A stretch of 43,437 bases of DNA from Candidatus Woesearchaeota archaeon (GTDB taxonomy: Archaea; Nanobdellota; Nanobdellia; Woesearchaeales; UBA10216). The DNA is taken from assembly GCA_016192945.1 (NCBI GenBank), contig JACPTE010000022.1:1-43437 (forward strand). The letters are read 5' to 3'. A program made the translations under genes and the position numbers. Below the pieces are notes generated by a model that was given only the letters and a program-made list of their open reading frames with translations, searched no databases and was not told the DNA's origin. Shown piece by piece: positions 41,684 to 43,437 of this stretch (position 1 is its first letter; each line of letters opens with the position of its first letter).

Positions 41684-42331
41684 ATGCCAATAAACGAGAC
41701 GTATGCCGGCGGAGCTTATTTCAGCAACATCTTCGCACCAACTGTCGCAGAAAGGATAAAGGAAATACTTTTTGCCCCGATAAACCATCCGGAGATGGTA
41801 TGGATTGCCATCCCATTATTGATAACACTCCTGTTCCTTGAATTCTATTTCGGAAGATACAGGGATGAGGAATTAGGATGGAACACTGCGCTTGGAAACA
41901 GCCTGCTGCTGGTCTTTGTAGGGCTGGACCTGCTCAGAAGAATTTACGGGGAAAGATTCTTTTCTACGATAACTCTGAAGGCACTGCCTCCAATATCAGC
42001 ATATGCCATTATTGCGATAGCCATACTGGCAATCGGGCTAATAATGATACTGATTAATTTCTTCCACCTGCTCCCAAAGAGCTTTGCATTCATAATGTCA
42101 TCACCCCTCGCAGTAAACCTGTCCTCCTACCTGGCGATAGCCTTCATATATTCCAGCATAACAATAGGCATTGCAAGCCTGACAGCAGCATTCATAATCT
42201 TCATATCAGCAATCCTCCTGATAGACATAATCCACCTTTTTGAGCCAAAATACAAGGCACCAAAGAAGACAAACGTTGAGACATTCCTGAATTCAATAAT
42301 GAAAAGGAAAAAAGATGAGAAATCCGACTAG
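41684..42331 (+). CDS. uncharacterised integral membrane protein
   Basis: 215 residues with four to five hydrophobic helices (WIAIPLLITLLFLEFYFG; YAIIAIAILAIGLIMILINF; LAIAFIYSSITIGIASLTAA; FIIFISAILLIDIIHLF) and a basic cytoplasmic tail. The start is preceded by TTTTAAATAAAC near 41654-41665, a TATA about 24-30 nt upstream. I do not recognise the family. Tail-to-tail with the E1 gene (4-nt overlap). Confidence 0.8.
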   Translation: MPINETYAGGAYFSNIFAPTVAERIKEILFAPINHPEMVWIAIPLLITLLFLEFYFGRYRDEELGWNTALGNSLLLVFVGLDLLRRIYGERFFSTITLKALPPISAYAIIAIAILAIGLIMILINFFHLLPKSFAFIMSSPLAVNLSSYLAIAFIYSSITIGIASLTAAFIIFISAILLIDIIHLFEPKYKAPKKTNVETFLNSIMKRKKDEKSD

Positions 42332-43284
42332 CCAAAAATCCTTGAATACCTTGAGCGGGCTTCAGACTCGCTCCCTGCCTTAACCAGAGCCCTGCCGTCA
42401 GAAAAAACAGAAACCCCTGGAAGGCTGAGGCAATACCCGAGATTCCTTACAGAAGATGCCCTTTTCAGCCGCTTTTCAAGAACCCCCAGGTCAACAGGAG
42501 CGCCCCTAATCTGGTAGCTGCCATTCCCGCAAAGCCTCACGGCCCTTGAACCCTTCTTTCCACTAAGATAATCATAATGCCCCCTGCAAACAAGGCAGGA
42601 AGGATTCTTCCTTACAGATATCCTGCTGAAATCGTTATCCCACATATTAAGCCGAAGCATATAATTGCCTGGATGATTTCCAAGGATAATCTTGAACGCC
42701 TCAGTAACCTGGAATGCCGAGACTGAAGCGGCCACAGTGTTGAGAACCCCGACCGCATCGCAAGTATCAGGATGCGGGGCATCCTGGACAACGCACCTGA
42801 AGCACGCATTGGAACTGCCAGGAAGAACAGAAAAGACAGCCCCTGATGCCATTATTGCAGCTGAATGAACCCACGGGACAGAGTTTTTCCTGCAGAAATC
42901 GTTAATCAGGAACCTCGCCTCAAGGTTATCAGTGCAATCCAGAATAATATCTGACTTAACCATTCCAATGCTGGAATAATCCAAATCAGATATGAGCGCT
43001 GTTATTGCAGCTTCAGGCCTTATTCCCAGCAGGGATTCCCTCGCAGCAGCAGCCTTGGCCTTTCCCACGTCCCCAGCGGAATACAGGATTTGCCGCTGCA
43101 AATTTGAATCCTCAACAACATCACGGTCTATTAAAACAAGCTTTCCTATCCCTGCCCTGACAAGAAGCTCTGATGAAAGGCATCCTATTGCGCCAACCCC
43201 TACAACTGCAACAGAGCAAACGCCAAGCCTCTCCTGGCCTGCCTTTCCAATCTGCCTGAGAAGCACCTGCCTTGAATAATCCAT
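42328..43284 (-). CDS. UbaA/MoeB/ThiF-family E1-like adenylyltransferase
   Basis: 318 residues. Activates the C-terminal Gly-Gly of ubiquitin-like or sulfur-carrier proteins (SAMP/MoaD/ThiS types) by adenylation. VVGVGAIGCLSSELLVRAGIG is the ATP loop, with IDRDVVEDSNLQRQ and DCTDNLEARFLIN. The zinc ligands are CFRC (161-164) and CLVC (230-233). Cys175 in TCDAVGVLNTV is the candidate catalytic cysteine. The extra C-terminal 75 residues resemble a small ubiquitin-like or MoaD-like extension (AVRLCGNGSYQIRGAPVDLG). A TATA near 43309-43317 makes it leaderless. Confidence 0.9.
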   Translation of the reverse strand: MDYSRQVLLRQIGKAGQERLGVCSVAVVGVGAIGCLSSELLVRAGIGKLVLIDRDVVEDSNLQRQILYSAGDVGKAKAAAARESLLGIRPEAAITALISDLDYSSIGMVKSDIILDCTDNLEARFLINDFCRKNSVPWVHSAAIMASGAVFSVLPGSSNACFRCVVQDAPHPDTCDAVGVLNTVAASVSAFQVTEAFKIILGNHPGNYMLRLNMWDNDFSRISVRKNPSCLVCRGHYDYLSGKKGSRAVRLCGNGSYQIRGAPVDLGVLEKRLKRASSVRNLGYCLSLPGVSVFSDGRALVKAGSESEARSRYSRIFG

Positions 43285-43326
43285 GCATCAAGGGGTATGA
43301 ATTCCCTATAAATAGGTATTGATAAC

Positions 43327-43355
43327 TTGAAAAACTTCCTTTGGACGTTTTTCAA
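43327..43355. repeat. short hairpin upstream of the E1 gene
   Basis: TTGAAAAAC and GTTTTTCAA form a perfect 9-bp stem with an 11-nt loop. It lies upstream of the E1 promoter. No gene is seen in 43285-43437; a TATA-like ATATTTATAC at about 43408-43417 could drive a gene beyond the window. Confidence 0.45.
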
Positions 43356-43437
43356 CTGGATTCCTCCTATTTCATCTTGCTTCTTTTTCAAAACCCTCTA
43401 TTGCATAAAATATTTATACGCACCGAAACCAGCCCGG

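Noticed and set aside
43200-43391. Minus-strand 63-residue ORF at the right end
   Set aside because: Half of it overlaps the E1 gene in another frame and the rest covers the promoter and a hairpin. An AGGAGG is present upstream of a TTG, but the sequence has no coherent domain.

Overview
This is an archaeal chromosome segment. Many genes have a TATA element about 25-30 nt upstream of the start codon, often giving leaderless mRNAs. The gene content is archaeal: an aMBF1-type zinc-ribbon/HTH protein, a UbaA/MoeB-like E1, an AK6/Fap7-type kinase, an ATP-dependent DNA ligase, a DacZ-like diadenylate cyclase, and a lone 5S rRNA gene with its own promoter. Short or split versions of conserved proteins and several small single-domain proteins suggest a reduced, DPANN-like lineage (Woesearchaeota-like is my guess, low confidence).

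Layout. (1) 1-2.1 kb is an AT-richer accessory edge. It holds two small winged-helix ORFs, about 540 bp of non-coding DNA full of hairpins, and two orphan ORFs. Each orphan ORF is followed by a short copy of the 3' end of the neighbouring carbamoyltransferase gene. (2) 2.1-20.2 kb is a large surface-glycan and sugar-nucleotide locus. It contains a carbamoyltransferase, a GT4 glycosyltransferase and a Gfo/Idh/MocA oxidoreductase; a C-methyltransferase/cupin/SDR operon; the dTDP-rhamnose set (rmlC, rmlB and a fused rmlD-rmlA); the GDP-6-deoxyhexose pair gmd/rmd, with gmd broken by a 16-nt insertion; and UDP-glucose dehydrogenase, a nucleotidyltransferase and UDP-glucuronate decarboxylase, which should yield UDP-xylose. 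Two paralogous proteins that fuse a ribbon-helix-helix DNA-binding domain to a degenerate sugar-nucleotidyltransferase domain sit divergently next to the rml and ugd operons. I read them as possible sugar-nucleotide-sensing repressors. They are the best candidate for an undescribed system here. (3) 20.2-28.1 kb is mixed: a DoxX-like protein, 5S rRNA, a short NFACT (RqcH/NEMF) protein, AK6, a decayed HTH-membrane gene, a lipoprotein, a secreted beta-propeller protein, MBF1 and a Dpm1-like GT2. (4) 28.1-34.5 kb is a minus-strand block of membrane glycosyltransferases (two STT3/GT-C-like, one processive GT2, one ArnT/PMT-like) with a membrane-tethered thioredoxin-fold protein. (5) 34.5-43.4 kb holds an MscS channel plus diadenylate cyclase pair, a nitroreductase, a stand-alone receiver domain, a frameshift-split DNA ligase, a DHH phosphoesterase, an integral membrane protein and a UbaA/MoeB E1.

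A nearly identical 135-bp unit occurs twice in inverted orientation (6121-6255 and 17938-18072). Each copy is a 44-codon ORF whose TGA overlaps the ATG of the next sugar gene, and each contains strong hairpins. No tRNA, CRISPR array, transposase or integrase was recognised. All functional calls come from reading motifs; no database search was run. Positions given for short motifs may be off by one or two bases.
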